Numbered from the stretch's first letter, positions 52,423 through 61,537 are shown. The stretch is DNA of 64,000 bases from DATLNF01 sp963765815 (GCA_963765815.1 CAVXXT010000008.1:744001-808000); one strand, 5' to 3'. Program-made: numbers and translations. Notes: a model not told the origin generated them from the letters alone.

Positions 52423-52797
52423 ATGAAGCGCATGGCGCAGAACCAGCCGGCGTCGCGGGCGAGCTCCGCATTCGTCGACCGCGCCGCACGGGCCGGCATC
52501 GTCGTGCCGTCGGTGCAGCGCCACGACGGCCTCGTGGTCGACGTCGATCGCTACCTCGTCCTCGTCGACGAGCACCCGGTCGAGCTCAGCCCGATCCAGG
52601 TCGAGCTGCTCGCGCTGTTCCTCGCGACGCCGGGCCGGCTCTGGACCCGCGCACAGCTGCACGAGGTCTGCTGGGGCGACGAGGACAGCGGCCGGCGCGT
52701 CGACGTGCACCTGAGCCGGATCCGTGCGGCCGTCGGTCGCCGGCTGTTCCGCAACATCCGCGACCGCGGCTGGGCCCTCGCCGCCACCCCGGCCTGA
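52423..52797 (+). CDS. Second orphan OmpR-type winged-helix protein
   Basis: A 124-residue protein from ATG 52423. Residues about 25-120 are a Trans_reg_C domain: a beta platform (DGLVVDVDRYLVLVDEHPVELS), helices (PIQVELLALFLATPGRLWTRAQLHEVCWG), the recognition helix (RRVDVHLSRIRAAVG) and wing (RLFRNIRDRGWALA). No receiver domain. It lies just past the amtB terminator and resembles the 76-residue protein before the antiporter, so the transport cluster is flanked by two DNA-binding domains. Confidence 0.85.
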   Translation: MKRMAQNQPASRASSAFVDRAARAGIVVPSVQRHDGLVVDVDRYLVLVDEHPVELSPIQVELLALFLATPGRLWTRAQLHEVCWGDEDSGRRVDVHLSRIRAAVGRRLFRNIRDRGWALAATPA

Positions 52798-52871
52798 CCG
52801 GCGCGACATCCGCTCAGAACGGCCGAACGCAACGCCCCTCCCAGGAGTCGTGCTGGTAGGGAGGGGTGCTG

Positions 52872-53663
52872 ATGAGGAGCTGGATCGCAGCGGGCTCGAT
52901 CGCCGCCGTCATCGCCGCGTCGCCGCTCGCCGGTCCGGCGTCCGGGGAGGAACCCGAGCCGAGCGGGTGCCTGGAGGAGACGCCGGCGGCGATCTCCACG
53001 GCGGTGCCGGGCTCGGCACCCGTGGCGCTGCGGGTCCTGCTGCAGACCGACCACGTGCCCCGCGATGCCGTGATCGGCGCCGTCGATGAGGCCACCCGGG
53101 TGCTCGGCACAGCAGGGATCGACGCGACCTTCGTCGTACGCCGCCTCGACCTGCGCTCCGACGGGAAGAACGTCGAGGGCGACCGGGAGTCGCTGCGGGT
53201 CGCCGACGCGCACGAGGCGCAGCGGCGGGCCACGGGCCGCAGCGAGCCGGCGGGCTTCGACCTCGTGCACCTGCTCACGACCCGCGACCTGTACGAGGAC
53301 GAGCTTGGCGGCGGCCCCAACTTCGGCGTCGCCGGCCATGCCGAGTGCATCGGCGGGATCCGCTTCGACGGCTGGGGCTATTCCGTGAGCGAGGTCCCGC
53401 CGCGGCAGCGGTACCTCAAGGGCACGAGCATCAAGATGCAAGCGGAGATGCGCGGTCGGGCCATGGCGCACGAACTCGGCCACCTGATGGGCGCGCACCA
53501 CCACTACACCGCGTGCGGGCCAACCGCCGTCGAGGAGCTGTCCGAGTCGCAGGGCGGCGTCTGCTCGGTGATGTTCCCGGACACCGCGGTGCACGGCCCG
53601 AGCTTCGACCCGGTCAACGCGCAGATCGTCCGCGGCCACGCCGAGGAGTGGGCCGGTCACTAG
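52872..53663 (+). CDS. Secreted metzincin-type zinc protease
   Basis: A 263-residue protein from ATG 52872 behind GGGAGG. Signal peptide about 1-25. The zinc site is HELGHLMGAHHH (about residues 204-215) with a CSVM Met-turn 32 residues later. The N-terminal part (LRVLLQTDHVPRDAVIGAVDEATRVLGTAGIDATFVVRRL) matches reprolysin-like proteases. It is similar to the fragment at 1-234. Exported peptidase of unknown substrate. Confidence 0.9.
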   Translation: MRSWIAAGSIAAVIAASPLAGPASGEEPEPSGCLEETPAAISTAVPGSAPVALRVLLQTDHVPRDAVIGAVDEATRVLGTAGIDATFVVRRLDLRSDGKNVEGDRESLRVADAHEAQRRATGRSEPAGFDLVHLLTTRDLYEDELGGGPNFGVAGHAECIGGIRFDGWGYSVSEVPPRQRYLKGTSIKMQAEMRGRAMAHELGHLMGAHHHYTACGPTAVEELSESQGGVCSVMFPDTAVHGPSFDPVNAQIVRGHAEEWAGH

Positions 53664-53724
53664 CACTGCTGTGCCCTGAGCGAACAGCGCTGACTTCGAG
53701 GAAGCCGTCGACGAGACTCCGGTC

Positions 53725-54708
53725 ATGGAGATCCTGGTGGTCGGCGGCACGGTCTTCGTCGGACGAGCGATCGTGGCGGAGCTGCTGTCCCGCGGTCACA
53801 CAGTCACGATCTTCAGCCGCGGGCAGCACGGCGCTTCGCTGTTCCCCGACGTGGAGCGGATCGTCGGCGACCGTGAGGGCGACCTCTCCGAGCTCCGGGG
53901 GCGGCGCTGGGACGCCGTTATCGACACCTGCGGTTTCGTGCCGGCCGTCGTCGGTCGGATGGCCGACGCGCTCGCCGACGTTGTCGACCACTACACGTTC
54001 GTCTCCTCGGCGGCGGTGTTCCGCGACTGGCCGACCGAGCCGACGGGTGACGACTCGCCGGTGCACGAGTGCGCCTCGGACGCCTCCGGCGACGGCGATT
54101 ACGGCGCGTACAAGGCAGGTTGCGAGCGCGCGGTGGACGAGGTGTTCCCGGAGCGTGCGGTGCACGTGCGTCCCGGCCTCATCGTCGGGCCGCACGAGAA
54201 CATCGGCCGGCTGCCGTTCTGGCTGCGCCGCATCGCGCGTGGCGGGGAGGTGCTCGTCCCTGGCGCAGCTGACCGGGTGATGTCCCTGATCGACGTGCGC
54301 GACGTCGCTAGCTTCACGGTGTCCGCGACCGAACGAGCCATGACCGGCTCGTACGTCGTCACGTCGATGCCCGGCCAGACGACGTACGGCGACTTCTTCG
54401 AGCTGTGCCGTACGGCGACCGGCTCCGACGCGACACCGGTGTGGACGCCGGACGAGCAGGTCGTCGCCGCCGGCATCGAGCCCTGGAGCGAGCTGCCGCT
54501 GTGGATCCCGCTGGACGAGGCGCCAAACATCTGGCACGTCGACGCGTCGAAGGCGCATGCCGCGGGCCTCACTCCGCGTCCCCTGGCCGAGACGATCGCC
54601 AACACCTGGGCGTGGATGCAGCGCGGCGTCGACGACTCCGATGGCTACGGCAGTCACAACGTGGTCGACCTGGACCCCGCGCGAGAGGAAGCAGCCATCC
54701 GCAGCTGA
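53725..54708 (+). CDS. NAD-dependent epimerase/reductase (extended SDR)
   Basis: A 327-residue Rossmann protein: nucleotide-binding VGGTVFVGRAIVAELLSRGHTVTIFSRG near the start, VSSAAVF carrying the serine, and YGAYKAGCE in place of the usual YxxxK (Tyr and Lys present). The end (PLAETIANTWAWMQ) is like other extended SDRs of the isoflavone-reductase/CSP41 sort. Substrate unknown. Convergent with glgA. Confidence 0.85.
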   Translation: MEILVVGGTVFVGRAIVAELLSRGHTVTIFSRGQHGASLFPDVERIVGDREGDLSELRGRRWDAVIDTCGFVPAVVGRMADALADVVDHYTFVSSAAVFRDWPTEPTGDDSPVHECASDASGDGDYGAYKAGCERAVDEVFPERAVHVRPGLIVGPHENIGRLPFWLRRIARGGEVLVPGAADRVMSLIDVRDVASFTVSATERAMTGSYVVTSMPGQTTYGDFFELCRTATGSDATPVWTPDEQVVAAGIEPWSELPLWIPLDEAPNIWHVDASKAHAAGLTPRPLAETIANTWAWMQRGVDDSDGYGSHNVVDLDPAREEAAIRS

Positions 54709-54730
54709 GCGGTCCGGCGGCCGACCTCCG

Positions 54731-55924
54731 TCAGAGGACGGAGCGGTAGACCTCGGCGGTCTGCGCGGCGATGGCCGGCCAGGCGAACTCGTCGAGCACT
54801 CGCTGCCGCCCCGCGTCGCCCATGCGACGCGCCGCCGCCGGGTCCGCCACGATCGCGTTGACCCGCGCCGCGATCGCGGCGGCGAAGCCGGCCGGATCGG
54901 CGGGAGTGCCGTAGGAGTCACCAGACGGGACGAGGTCGATCAGATACCCGGTCTCGCCGTCGACGACGATCTCCGGGATCCCGCCGACCGCCGAGGCGAC
55001 CACGGGCGCACCGCAGGCCATCGCCTCGACGTTGACCAGCCCGAACGGCTCGTAGATCGACGGGCAGACGAACGTCGCCGCGTTGCTCATCAGCTGCACC
55101 AGGTCGGGCCGCGGCAGCATCTCCCGCACCCAGGTCACCGAGTGCCCGCGCTCGATCAGCCCGTCGATGTGCGCACTCACCTCGGCGCCGATCTCGGGAG
55201 TGTCGGGGGACCCGGCGCACAGCACCAGCTGCACCTCGGGCGTGAACAGCTCGGCCGCGTCGAGCAGGTGCACGATCCCCTTCTGCCGGGCGATCCGCCC
55301 GACGAAGAGCACGATCGGTCGGTCCGGGTCGAGCCCCAAGGTCGTGACGATGTCGGTACGCCGGTCCGGCGCGTACTCCTCGGTGTCCACGCCGTTGTGC
55401 ACCACGCGGATCCGGTCCGGCGACACCGTCGGGTAGCAGGTGAGCACGTCGTCCCGCATCCCCGCCGACACCGCGATCACGGCGTCGGCCGCCTCCAGCG
55501 CGGTCCGCTCGCACCACTTCGACACCTCGTATCCGCCGCCGAGCTGCTCGGCCTTCCACGGCCGCAGCGGCTCCAGGCTGTGCGTCGTCACGACGTGCGG
55601 TACGCCGTAGGTCAGCGCGGCCAGGTGGCCGGCGAGGTTGGCGTACCAGGTGTGGCTGTGCACGACGTCGACGCCGCCGAGCCGCGCGGCCATCGAGATG
55701 TCGACCGACAGCGTGCGCAGCGCGGCGACATGCGGCGAGTCGCCGGCGATGTCGTCCCACGGCTCGTAGGCGTGCGCGACGAGCGGGTCGCGGCGCGCCT
55801 TGCCGAAGCAGTGCACCTCGACGTCGACGAGGCGGGACAGCTCGCGCGCGAGGTACTCGACGTGCACGCCGGCACCGCCGTACACCTCGGGCGGGTACTC
55901 CCGGGTGACGAGCCCGACCCTCAT
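54731..55924 (-). CDS. glgA: Glycogen synthase-type glycosyltransferase (GT4)
   Basis: A 397-residue GT-B enzyme. MRVGLVTREYPPEVYGGAGVHVEYLARELSRL opens the first Rossmann domain; the second carries VLFVGRIARQKGIVHLLDA and the nucleotide-sugar site EPFGLVNVEAMACGAPVVAS. Actinobacterial members of this type are named GlgA but some make maltose-1-phosphate (GlgM). It starts 10 bases after glgC, which supplies ADP-glucose. Confidence 0.9.
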   Translation of the reverse strand: MRVGLVTREYPPEVYGGAGVHVEYLARELSRLVDVEVHCFGKARRDPLVAHAYEPWDDIAGDSPHVAALRTLSVDISMAARLGGVDVVHSHTWYANLAGHLAALTYGVPHVVTTHSLEPLRPWKAEQLGGGYEVSKWCERTALEAADAVIAVSAGMRDDVLTCYPTVSPDRIRVVHNGVDTEEYAPDRRTDIVTTLGLDPDRPIVLFVGRIARQKGIVHLLDAAELFTPEVQLVLCAGSPDTPEIGAEVSAHIDGLIERGHSVTWVREMLPRPDLVQLMSNAATFVCPSIYEPFGLVNVEAMACGAPVVASAVGGIPEIVVDGETGYLIDLVPSGDSYGTPADPAGFAAAIAARVNAIVADPAAARRMGDAGRQRVLDEFAWPAIAAQTAEVYRSVL

Positions 55925-55934
55925 GTGACAGCCT

Positions 55935-57173
55935 TCATGTCACCACGACGCTCTGGTGCTTGCCGATCACGACGATCCCGTTGTCCGAGACGGTGTAGTG
56001 CTGGCGGTCGAGCGCCGCGTCGACGCCGACCTTGGCGCCGGCCGGCACCTCGACGAACTTGTCGAGGATCGCGTTGCGTACGACGGCTCCGTCGCCGACG
56101 CGCACGCCGTCCATCAGCACCGAGCCCTCGACCAGCGCGCCGGCTCCGACTGCGGCGCGCGGCCCGAGCACCGAGCGGCGCACGGTGCCGCCGGACACGA
56201 TCACGCCCGGGCTGACGATCGAGCTCAACGCGGTGCCGCGTCGCCCGTCCTCGTCGAAGACGAACTTGGCCGGCGCGACGGTGCCCTGCCACGAGTAGAT
56301 CGGCCAGAGGTCGTTGTAGAGGTTGAACACGGGGTGCACCGAGATCAGGTCCATGTGCGCGTCGTAGTAGGCGTCGAGCGTCCCGACGTCGCGCCAGTAG
56401 GCGTGGTCGCGCTCCGTAGAGCCGGGGATCTCGTTGGTGGCGAAGTCGTAGACCTGCGCGGCCCCGCCCTCGACCATCATCGGGATGATGTTGCCGCCCA
56501 GGTCGTTGCTGCTCTCGTCGGTGGCCGCGTCGGCGGTCACCGCCTGGATCAGGCTCTCCGTGCGGAAGATGTAGTTGCCCATCGACGCGTAGACCTGATG
56601 CGGCGCATCGGGGAGCCCGACCGCGTCGGTCGGCTTCTCGCGGAAGCCGGTGATGCCGGTGCCGCCGTCGGTCTCGATGATGCCGAATCCGCTGGCCTGC
56701 TCGATCGGCACCCGGATCCCGGCAACAGTCACGGCGGCGCCGGTGTCGACGTGCTGCTCGAGCATCTGCCGCGGGTCCATGCGGTAGATGTGGTCCGCGC
56801 CGAACACGCAGATGTGCTCGGGCCGCTCGTCGTAGATGAGGTTGAGGTTCTGGAAGATCGCGTCGGCCGATCCGGAGAACCAGTGCGGCCCGTGCCGCAT
56901 CTGCGCGGGCACCGGCGCGACGTAGTTGCCGAGGACCGGCGACAGCCGCCACGTCTGCGCGATGTGCCGGTCGAGGCTGTGGCTCTTGTACTGCGTCAGC
57001 ACCACGATCTGCCGAAGCCCGCCGTTGACGAGGTTGGACAGCACGAAGTCGACCAGCCGGTAGTTGCCGCCGAACGGGACCGCAGGCTTGGCCCGGTCAG
57101 CCGTCAGCGGCGACAGGCGCTTGCCCTCGCCGCCGGCGAGGACCATCGCCAGCACGTGCTGCGTTCGTGGCAC
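55935..57173 (-). CDS. glgC: Glucose-1-phosphate adenylyltransferase
   Basis: A 412-residue enzyme from GTG 57173 behind GGGAG. Nucleotide site VLAGGEGKRLSPLTADRAKPAVPFGG; FSGSADAIFQNL; substrate loop GSFGIIE-type ASGFGIIETD and FREKPTD; C-terminal beta-helix with ISGAVRRSVLGPRAAVG-type repeats. It makes ADP-glucose for glycogen or maltose-1-phosphate synthesis by the adjacent glgA product. Confidence 0.95.
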   Translation of the reverse strand: MPRTQHVLAMVLAGGEGKRLSPLTADRAKPAVPFGGNYRLVDFVLSNLVNGGLRQIVVLTQYKSHSLDRHIAQTWRLSPVLGNYVAPVPAQMRHGPHWFSGSADAIFQNLNLIYDERPEHICVFGADHIYRMDPRQMLEQHVDTGAAVTVAGIRVPIEQASGFGIIETDGGTGITGFREKPTDAVGLPDAPHQVYASMGNYIFRTESLIQAVTADAATDESSNDLGGNIIPMMVEGGAAQVYDFATNEIPGSTERDHAYWRDVGTLDAYYDAHMDLISVHPVFNLYNDLWPIYSWQGTVAPAKFVFDEDGRRGTALSSIVSPGVIVSGGTVRRSVLGPRAAVGAGALVEGSVLMDGVRVGDGAVVRNAILDKFVEVPAGAKVGVDAALDRQHYTVSDNGIVVIGKHQSVVVT

Positions 57174-57231
57174 TCGCGGCTCCCAGGTCGGCGTGGGAGC
57201 CCAACTTCTCACATAGCGTCGCGGTGCCGGG

Positions 57232-58107
57232 TCACCACTCGGCGGTAGGCAGGTGCCGGGTACGCCGGAAGTCCCCGGGCGTCATCCCGAACTCGGCCCG
57301 GAAGCGCTCGCTGAAGTGGCTGTGCGTCGCGAAGCCGAGGTCGCCGGCCAGTGCGGAGAGGTCCCGTTCGCCGCCGACCAGCCGGTCCAGCGCGGCCCGC
57401 AGCCGCAGCCGCCGCCGGTGCTCCTGGATCGTCGTGCCGGTGACGGTGCGGAACAGCCGGGCCAGGTGGAAGGGGGAGTAGCCCACCCGCTCGGCCACCT
57501 CGGCGATCGTCATCCGCGCGTCCAGCGGAGCGGCGACCGCGAGCCGGACGTCCTCCGCCGCAGCCAGCCGGGACAGCGGCGCGCACGGCGCGGTCGGCGC
57601 GAGCGCCGCCCGGAGGGTCCGGCGGAGCAGGTCTCGGACGGTGCCGGCCGTCGTCGCCGGGTCGCCGGTCGACCCGCCGACGAGCTCGTCGCGGAGCACT
57701 CGCTGCCGGACGTAGGTCGCGTGATCGGTCGGGCCGTACGGCGCGCGCAGCTCGCGGCCCGGGCGGACGGACGAGCGCAGTCCTGCCGAGTCCAGCGCGG
57801 ACAGCACCTCGGCGCGGTCGAGCCGCAGGTAGAGGCAGTCGTCGGCCTCCTCGGCGGCGAGCCGGCGCTGGTAGGTGTCGCCGTCGTTGTGCAGCACGAC
57901 CCGGGTGCGGTCGGCGAGGAACGAGCCGCGTGGCCGGGTGATGAGGACGGGGGCGGTCGGGTAGACGACGACGTACCCGCGGCTCACCTGCGTCGGCTCG
58001 CGCCACAGCGCGCTGTCGGCGCGGCAGTCGAGCACGCCGACCTCGAGCCCTCCGGACCGGAACAGGACCGTGGCGCCGTCGCCCGCCGACGTGCCGGTGC
58101 TCGCCAT
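57232..58107 (-). CDS. AraC-family transcriptional regulator
   Basis: A 291-residue protein from ATG 58107. The N-terminal half is a sensor of the AraC cupin-like kind without clear motif; the C-terminal 100 residues hold two helix-turn-helices: MTIAEVAERVGYSPFHLARLFRTVTGTTIQEHRRRLRLRAALDRL and LSALAGDLGFATHSHFSERFRAEFGMTPGDFRR. It is divergent from the lone permease at 58193, a likely target. The start has no obvious Shine-Dalgarno. Confidence 0.88.
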   Translation of the reverse strand: MASTGTSAGDGATVLFRSGGLEVGVLDCRADSALWREPTQVSRGYVVVYPTAPVLITRPRGSFLADRTRVVLHNDGDTYQRRLAAEEADDCLYLRLDRAEVLSALDSAGLRSSVRPGRELRAPYGPTDHATYVRQRVLRDELVGGSTGDPATTAGTVRDLLRRTLRAALAPTAPCAPLSRLAAAEDVRLAVAAPLDARMTIAEVAERVGYSPFHLARLFRTVTGTTIQEHRRRLRLRAALDRLVGGERDLSALAGDLGFATHSHFSERFRAEFGMTPGDFRRTRHLPTAEW

Positions 58108-58192
58108 GCCGTGAGCGTGTCCCGCCCCGGTCACGCGGAGGTAACGCACGCATCTGGTAGCGCTCACGAACCGGGCGGTCGACCGTGACCTC
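58108..58192. promoter_or_regulatory. Divergent region between AraC-type regulator and permease
   Basis: GTGAGCG at 58111-58117 and CGCTCAC at 58161-58167 are inverted copies 43 bases apart, compatible with half-sites for a looping AraC-type protein. No promoter hexamers were identified with confidence. Confidence 0.4.
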
Positions 58193-59170
58193 ATGGGTCG
58201 ATACGTCGCACGCCGCTCGATGTGGGTCGTCGTGCTGCTGTTCATCATCAGCATGGTCACGTTCGGCGTGTTCTACGTGCTGCCGGCCGATCCGGCCGCG
58301 CTGTCCGCTGGCAAGAACTCCTCGACCGAGGAGATCGAGATCATCCGGACCAAGCTCGGCTTGGACAAGCCGGTCTACGTCCAGTACGGCGCCTTCGTGA
58401 AGGGTGTCTTCGTCGGCCGCGACATCGGCGGCAACGACTGCCCGGCGCCGTGCTTCGGCTACTCGTTCAAGAACGAGCAGCCGGTGTGGGAGACGCTCAT
58501 CGACCGGGTGCCGGTCACCCTGTCCATCGCCGCCGGCGCGTCGGTGCTCTGGCTGCTGATGGGCGTCGGCATCGGCATCGCGTCGGCCCTGCGCCGAGGC
58601 ACCGCCCTGGATCGGGGGTCGATGACCTTCGCGCTCGCGGGCGTGTCGCTGCCGACCATCTTCACCGGCTACGTCGTGCTGCTGGTCGTCGTCTACAAGC
58701 TGCGGCTGCTGCCGCAGCCGGCGTACCACGACTTCACCGACAACCCGCTGAAGTGGGCGGAGGGGCTGCTGCTGCCGTGGCTGGTGCTCGCGTTCTACTA
58801 CTCCGCGCTCTACGCCCGGCTCACCCGCGCGAGCATGCTCGAGACGATGAACGAGGACTACGTGCGCACCGCTCGGGCGAAGGGCCTGCCCGAGTCGACC
58901 GTCATCCGCCGGCACGGACTGCGCGCCGCGCTCACGCCGATCGTCACCATCTTCGGCCTCGACCTCGGGTCGCTGCTCGGCGGCGCCGTCATCACCGAGT
59001 CGGTGTTCAGCATCAACGGCCTCGGCAAGCTGGCGATCTCGTCCATCACGACGATCGACCTGCCGGTCATCATCGGCGTGACGGTCTTCGCGGCGTTCTT
59101 CGTCGTCACGGCCAACTTGCTCGTCGACGTGCTGTACGCCGTCGTCGACCCCCGCGTCCGCCTCAGCTGA
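58193..59170 (+). CDS. DppB-type ABC transporter permease, solitary
   Basis: A 325-residue permease with six helices and the EAA-type loop EDYVRTARAKGLPESTVIRRHGLRAALTPIVTIFG that would dock on an ATPase, as in DppB/OppB dipeptide permeases. A Cys-containing extracellular loop (GGNDCPAPCFGYSF) is present. No DppC, ATPase or binding protein is adjacent: the next gene is convergent and overlaps its 3' end by 8 bases. Partners must be elsewhere, or the gene is a remnant. Confidence 0.9.
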   Translation: MGRYVARRSMWVVVLLFIISMVTFGVFYVLPADPAALSAGKNSSTEEIEIIRTKLGLDKPVYVQYGAFVKGVFVGRDIGGNDCPAPCFGYSFKNEQPVWETLIDRVPVTLSIAAGASVLWLLMGVGIGIASALRRGTALDRGSMTFALAGVSLPTIFTGYVVLLVVVYKLRLLPQPAYHDFTDNPLKWAEGLLLPWLVLAFYYSALYARLTRASMLETMNEDYVRTARAKGLPESTVIRRHGLRAALTPIVTIFGLDLGSLLGGAVITESVFSINGLGKLAISSITTIDLPVIIGVTVFAAFFVVTANLLVDVLYAVVDPRVRLS

Positions 59171-60509
59171 CTCGCACGCGCCGGCGGACCGCGGCGCCCA
59201 CGACAGCCAGCAGCACCCCGAGAGCCAGGTACGGCGCGCGCCCACCCGTGCTGGGCAACGGGTGCGGTGCCGCGGCCGGAGGTGCGGGCGGCCGCGGCTG
59301 GGCCGTCGCGGCCGGGCCGTCGCTCGCGCAGCGCGACCCCGGCATCGGCGGCACCCAGCGCGGGTCGGCGACCCGGTAGGCCCTCTCGACCAGGTAGTCC
59401 TGCGGGTCGACCAGGTGGTCGACCTCCGGCGGGTTCGGCAGCGCGGCCAGCTGCTCGGCCAGCTCGTCGCGGTACTGCTCCTGCCCGGCCGAGATCGCCG
59501 GTGCCCATGCGTCGCCGTGCGTCGGCACGAACACCTTGGGGTGCGCGTGCTCGACGTAGAGCCGAGGGTCCTGCAGCCCGGAGACCGGCTGGTCGAAGCC
59601 GAGGATCGCGTTGGCCATCACGTCGACGCAGCCGGGGAAAGCGTCGAGGGCCTGCTGCACCGCGGGCGTCGAGAAGATCGGCCCGGCGGAGTCGCCGACC
59701 AGCAGGGTGAACTCGCCGATCCGGAAGTGGTAGAGCCAGGTGCCGCCCTGGTTGCTCTCCTGCTGCTGCGCGAGGAAGCGCGCCAGCTCCTCCGGGTTGT
59801 CCTGGAAGTGGTCGACGTAGGGCTGCGGGTCCATGACCGGCACGAACGGGTCGACCGCGTTGCCGTTGCCGGGCGGGCTGGTGTTGGAGTGGATGTGCTG
59901 CAGCACGGTGACGGCCGGCAGGTCGGCGAAGACCTTCACCGCCTGCGCGACGCCGGGGGCCGGCGTCGTCATGGTGCCGGTGATCGCGCAGGTGAAGTCG
60001 GTGCCGACGCCTTCGCGCACCGCGCCTTCCTCGGCGACCGTGCAGATCTCCTCGCTGCCGACGACCAGCGCCTTCGACAGCCCGGCGACGTAGCCGAGGT
60101 CGCCGGCGTGGTCGAAGTGGCCGTGGCCGACCAGCACCGCCTCCGGGTCGAGCCCGGCCAGCTCCTCGCGGCCGATCGGCAGGTAGTCGTCGACCGCGCC
60201 GATGATCTCCCACGCGTCGAAGAGCAGCAGGTGCCCGCCGATGGTGATGACGAACGAGCTGACGCCGACCCAGTGCAGCGTCACGTACGCCGGGTCATTC
60301 CAGTGGTCGCCGAGCAGCTCCTCGCGCAGCGCGGTGACCTCGGCCGACACCGGCGGCGCCGGCGGGAGCGGCGTGAGCTCCGCCGCAGGGACGCGTCGCG
60401 CGCCGGCCGCCTGACCCGACGCGGTCATCGCCGGCAGCGGTACGACGGCCGCCGCCAGCGCGGCCAGCGCGAGGGCAGCGCGTCGTACGACGGTCGACCG
60501 CGAGGTCAC
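59163..60509 (-). CDS. Secreted MBL-fold protein with LPSTGG anchor signal
   Basis: A 448-residue protein from GTG 60509, coupled to the preceding gene by a four-base overlap. Signal peptide about 1-33. The metallo-beta-lactamase motif is HGHFDHAGD with a later His in VPTHGDAW. The C-terminus has a Pro/Ala stretch, LPSTGG, a hydrophobic helix and RRRVRVS, a wall-sorting signal. A cell-surface hydrolase of unknown substrate. Confidence 0.85.
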   Translation of the reverse strand: MTSRSTVVRRAALALAALAAAVVPLPAMTASGQAAGARRVPAAELTPLPPAPPVSAEVTALREELLGDHWNDPAYVTLHWVGVSSFVITIGGHLLLFDAWEIIGAVDDYLPIGREELAGLDPEAVLVGHGHFDHAGDLGYVAGLSKALVVGSEEICTVAEEGAVREGVGTDFTCAITGTMTTPAPGVAQAVKVFADLPAVTVLQHIHSNTSPPGNGNAVDPFVPVMDPQPYVDHFQDNPEELARFLAQQQESNQGGTWLYHFRIGEFTLLVGDSAGPIFSTPAVQQALDAFPGCVDVMANAILGFDQPVSGLQDPRLYVEHAHPKVFVPTHGDAWAPAISAGQEQYRDELAEQLAALPNPPEVDHLVDPQDYLVERAYRVADPRWVPPMPGSRCASDGPAATAQPRPPAPPAAAPHPLPSTGGRAPYLALGVLLAVVGAAVRRRVRVS

Positions 60510-60964
60510 GAGCGGACGAACTTGCCGATGTCGTCGACGTACACCCGCTCGCCGGTGAACAGGCCGGCGACCGGGTCGTAGGGGAAGAGGATCGACACCC
60601 GCCAGTGCATGGCCTCGCCGGTCGCCGGCTGGCCGAGCCAGTCCTGCTTCCAGGTGCCGGTCACCTCGGCCTCCTCGTAGACGCCCTGCGGCCCGATGAC
60701 GATGTTCTGCAGGTCGAAGACGACATCGGGGAAGCCGCCGAGCAGCTCGGCGTAGAAGCGCGCGGCGCCGTCGTGGTTCTCCCAGCGGTGACCCGTCTGC
60801 ACCAGCTCGTAGACGCAGTCGGGCGTCAGCGTCGCGAGCAGGCCCGGGACGTCGCGCGCGTCCTCGGCCTTGGAGTGCGCCTTGTAGAGCTCGCGCACCG
60901 CGGTGTACCCGTCCGCCGTGAACTCGCGGCGGTACTGCTCGAGGACCTTCTCGTCCTTCGCCAT
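60506..60964 (-). CDS. NTF2-like (SnoaL) protein
   Basis: A 152-residue protein: VRELYKAHSKAEDARDVPGLLATLTPDCVYELVQTGHRWENHDGAARFYAELLGGFPDV is a SnoaL-like NTF2 pattern. ATG at 60964 and the stop overlaps the MBL gene start. Its reaction is unknown; the pairing with a surface hydrolase suggests shared transcription rather than a shared pathway. Confidence 0.8.
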   Translation of the reverse strand: MAKDEKVLEQYRREFTADGYTAVRELYKAHSKAEDARDVPGLLATLTPDCVYELVQTGHRWENHDGAARFYAELLGGFPDVVFDLQNIVIGPQGVYEEAEVTGTWKQDWLGQPATGEAMHWRVSILFPYDPVAGLFTGERVYVDDIGKFVRS

Positions 60965-60984
60965 GTCGGGCTCCTAGCGTCCGG

Positions 60985-61482
60985 TCAGAGGGTGAGCAGC
61001 ATCCGGGTGTTGCCGAGAGTGTTGGGCTTCACGCGCTCCAGGTCGAGGAACTCCGCGACGCCCTCGTCGTAGGACTGCACCAGCTCGGCGTAGACGCCCG
61101 GGTCGACCGGGATGCCGTCGATCACGACGAACCCGTGCCGCTGGAAGAACTCCGTCTCGAAGGTGAGGCAGAAGACCCGCTCGACCCCGACGGCGCGCGC
61201 TCGGTCGAGCAGGGCGGCCAGCAGCGCGCTCCCAACGCGGTGGCCGCGCACCTCCGGCCGCACGGCGAGCGTGCGCACCTCGGCCAGGTCGCGCCAGAGC
61301 ACGTGCAGCGCCCCGCAGCCGACGACCCCGGCGTCGCCCTCGGCGACGAGGAACTCCTGGACGTCCTCGTAGAGCGTCACCGTCGGCTTGTCGAGCAGCC
61401 GGGCGTCACGGGCGTACGCGTCGACCAGCGCGCGCACCGCGGGCACGTCGGAGGTCCGCGCCGGACGTACGGCGTACCCCAC
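60985..61482 (-). CDS. argA: N-acetylglutamate synthase-type GNAT acetyltransferase
   Basis: A 165-residue protein from GTG 61482 behind AGGAGG. GNAT motif A is LAEVRTLAVRPEVRGHRVGSALLAALLDRARAVG, and ERVFCLTFETEFFQRHGFVVID follows. This short form matches the mycobacterial ArgA (Rv2747 type), which acetylates glutamate or glutamine to begin arginine synthesis. First gene of a minus-strand unit with the NTF2-like and MBL genes. Confidence 0.8.
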   Translation of the reverse strand: MGYAVRPARTSDVPAVRALVDAYARDARLLDKPTVTLYEDVQEFLVAEGDAGVVGCGALHVLWRDLAEVRTLAVRPEVRGHRVGSALLAALLDRARAVGVERVFCLTFETEFFQRHGFVVIDGIPVDPGVYAELVQSYDEGVAEFLDLERVKPNTLGNTRMLLTL

Positions 61483-61537
61483 GCGACCTCCTGGCCAAGG
61501 TGTCCCGAACGACGCCGCAAGGCTAGCCTTGCGCCCC

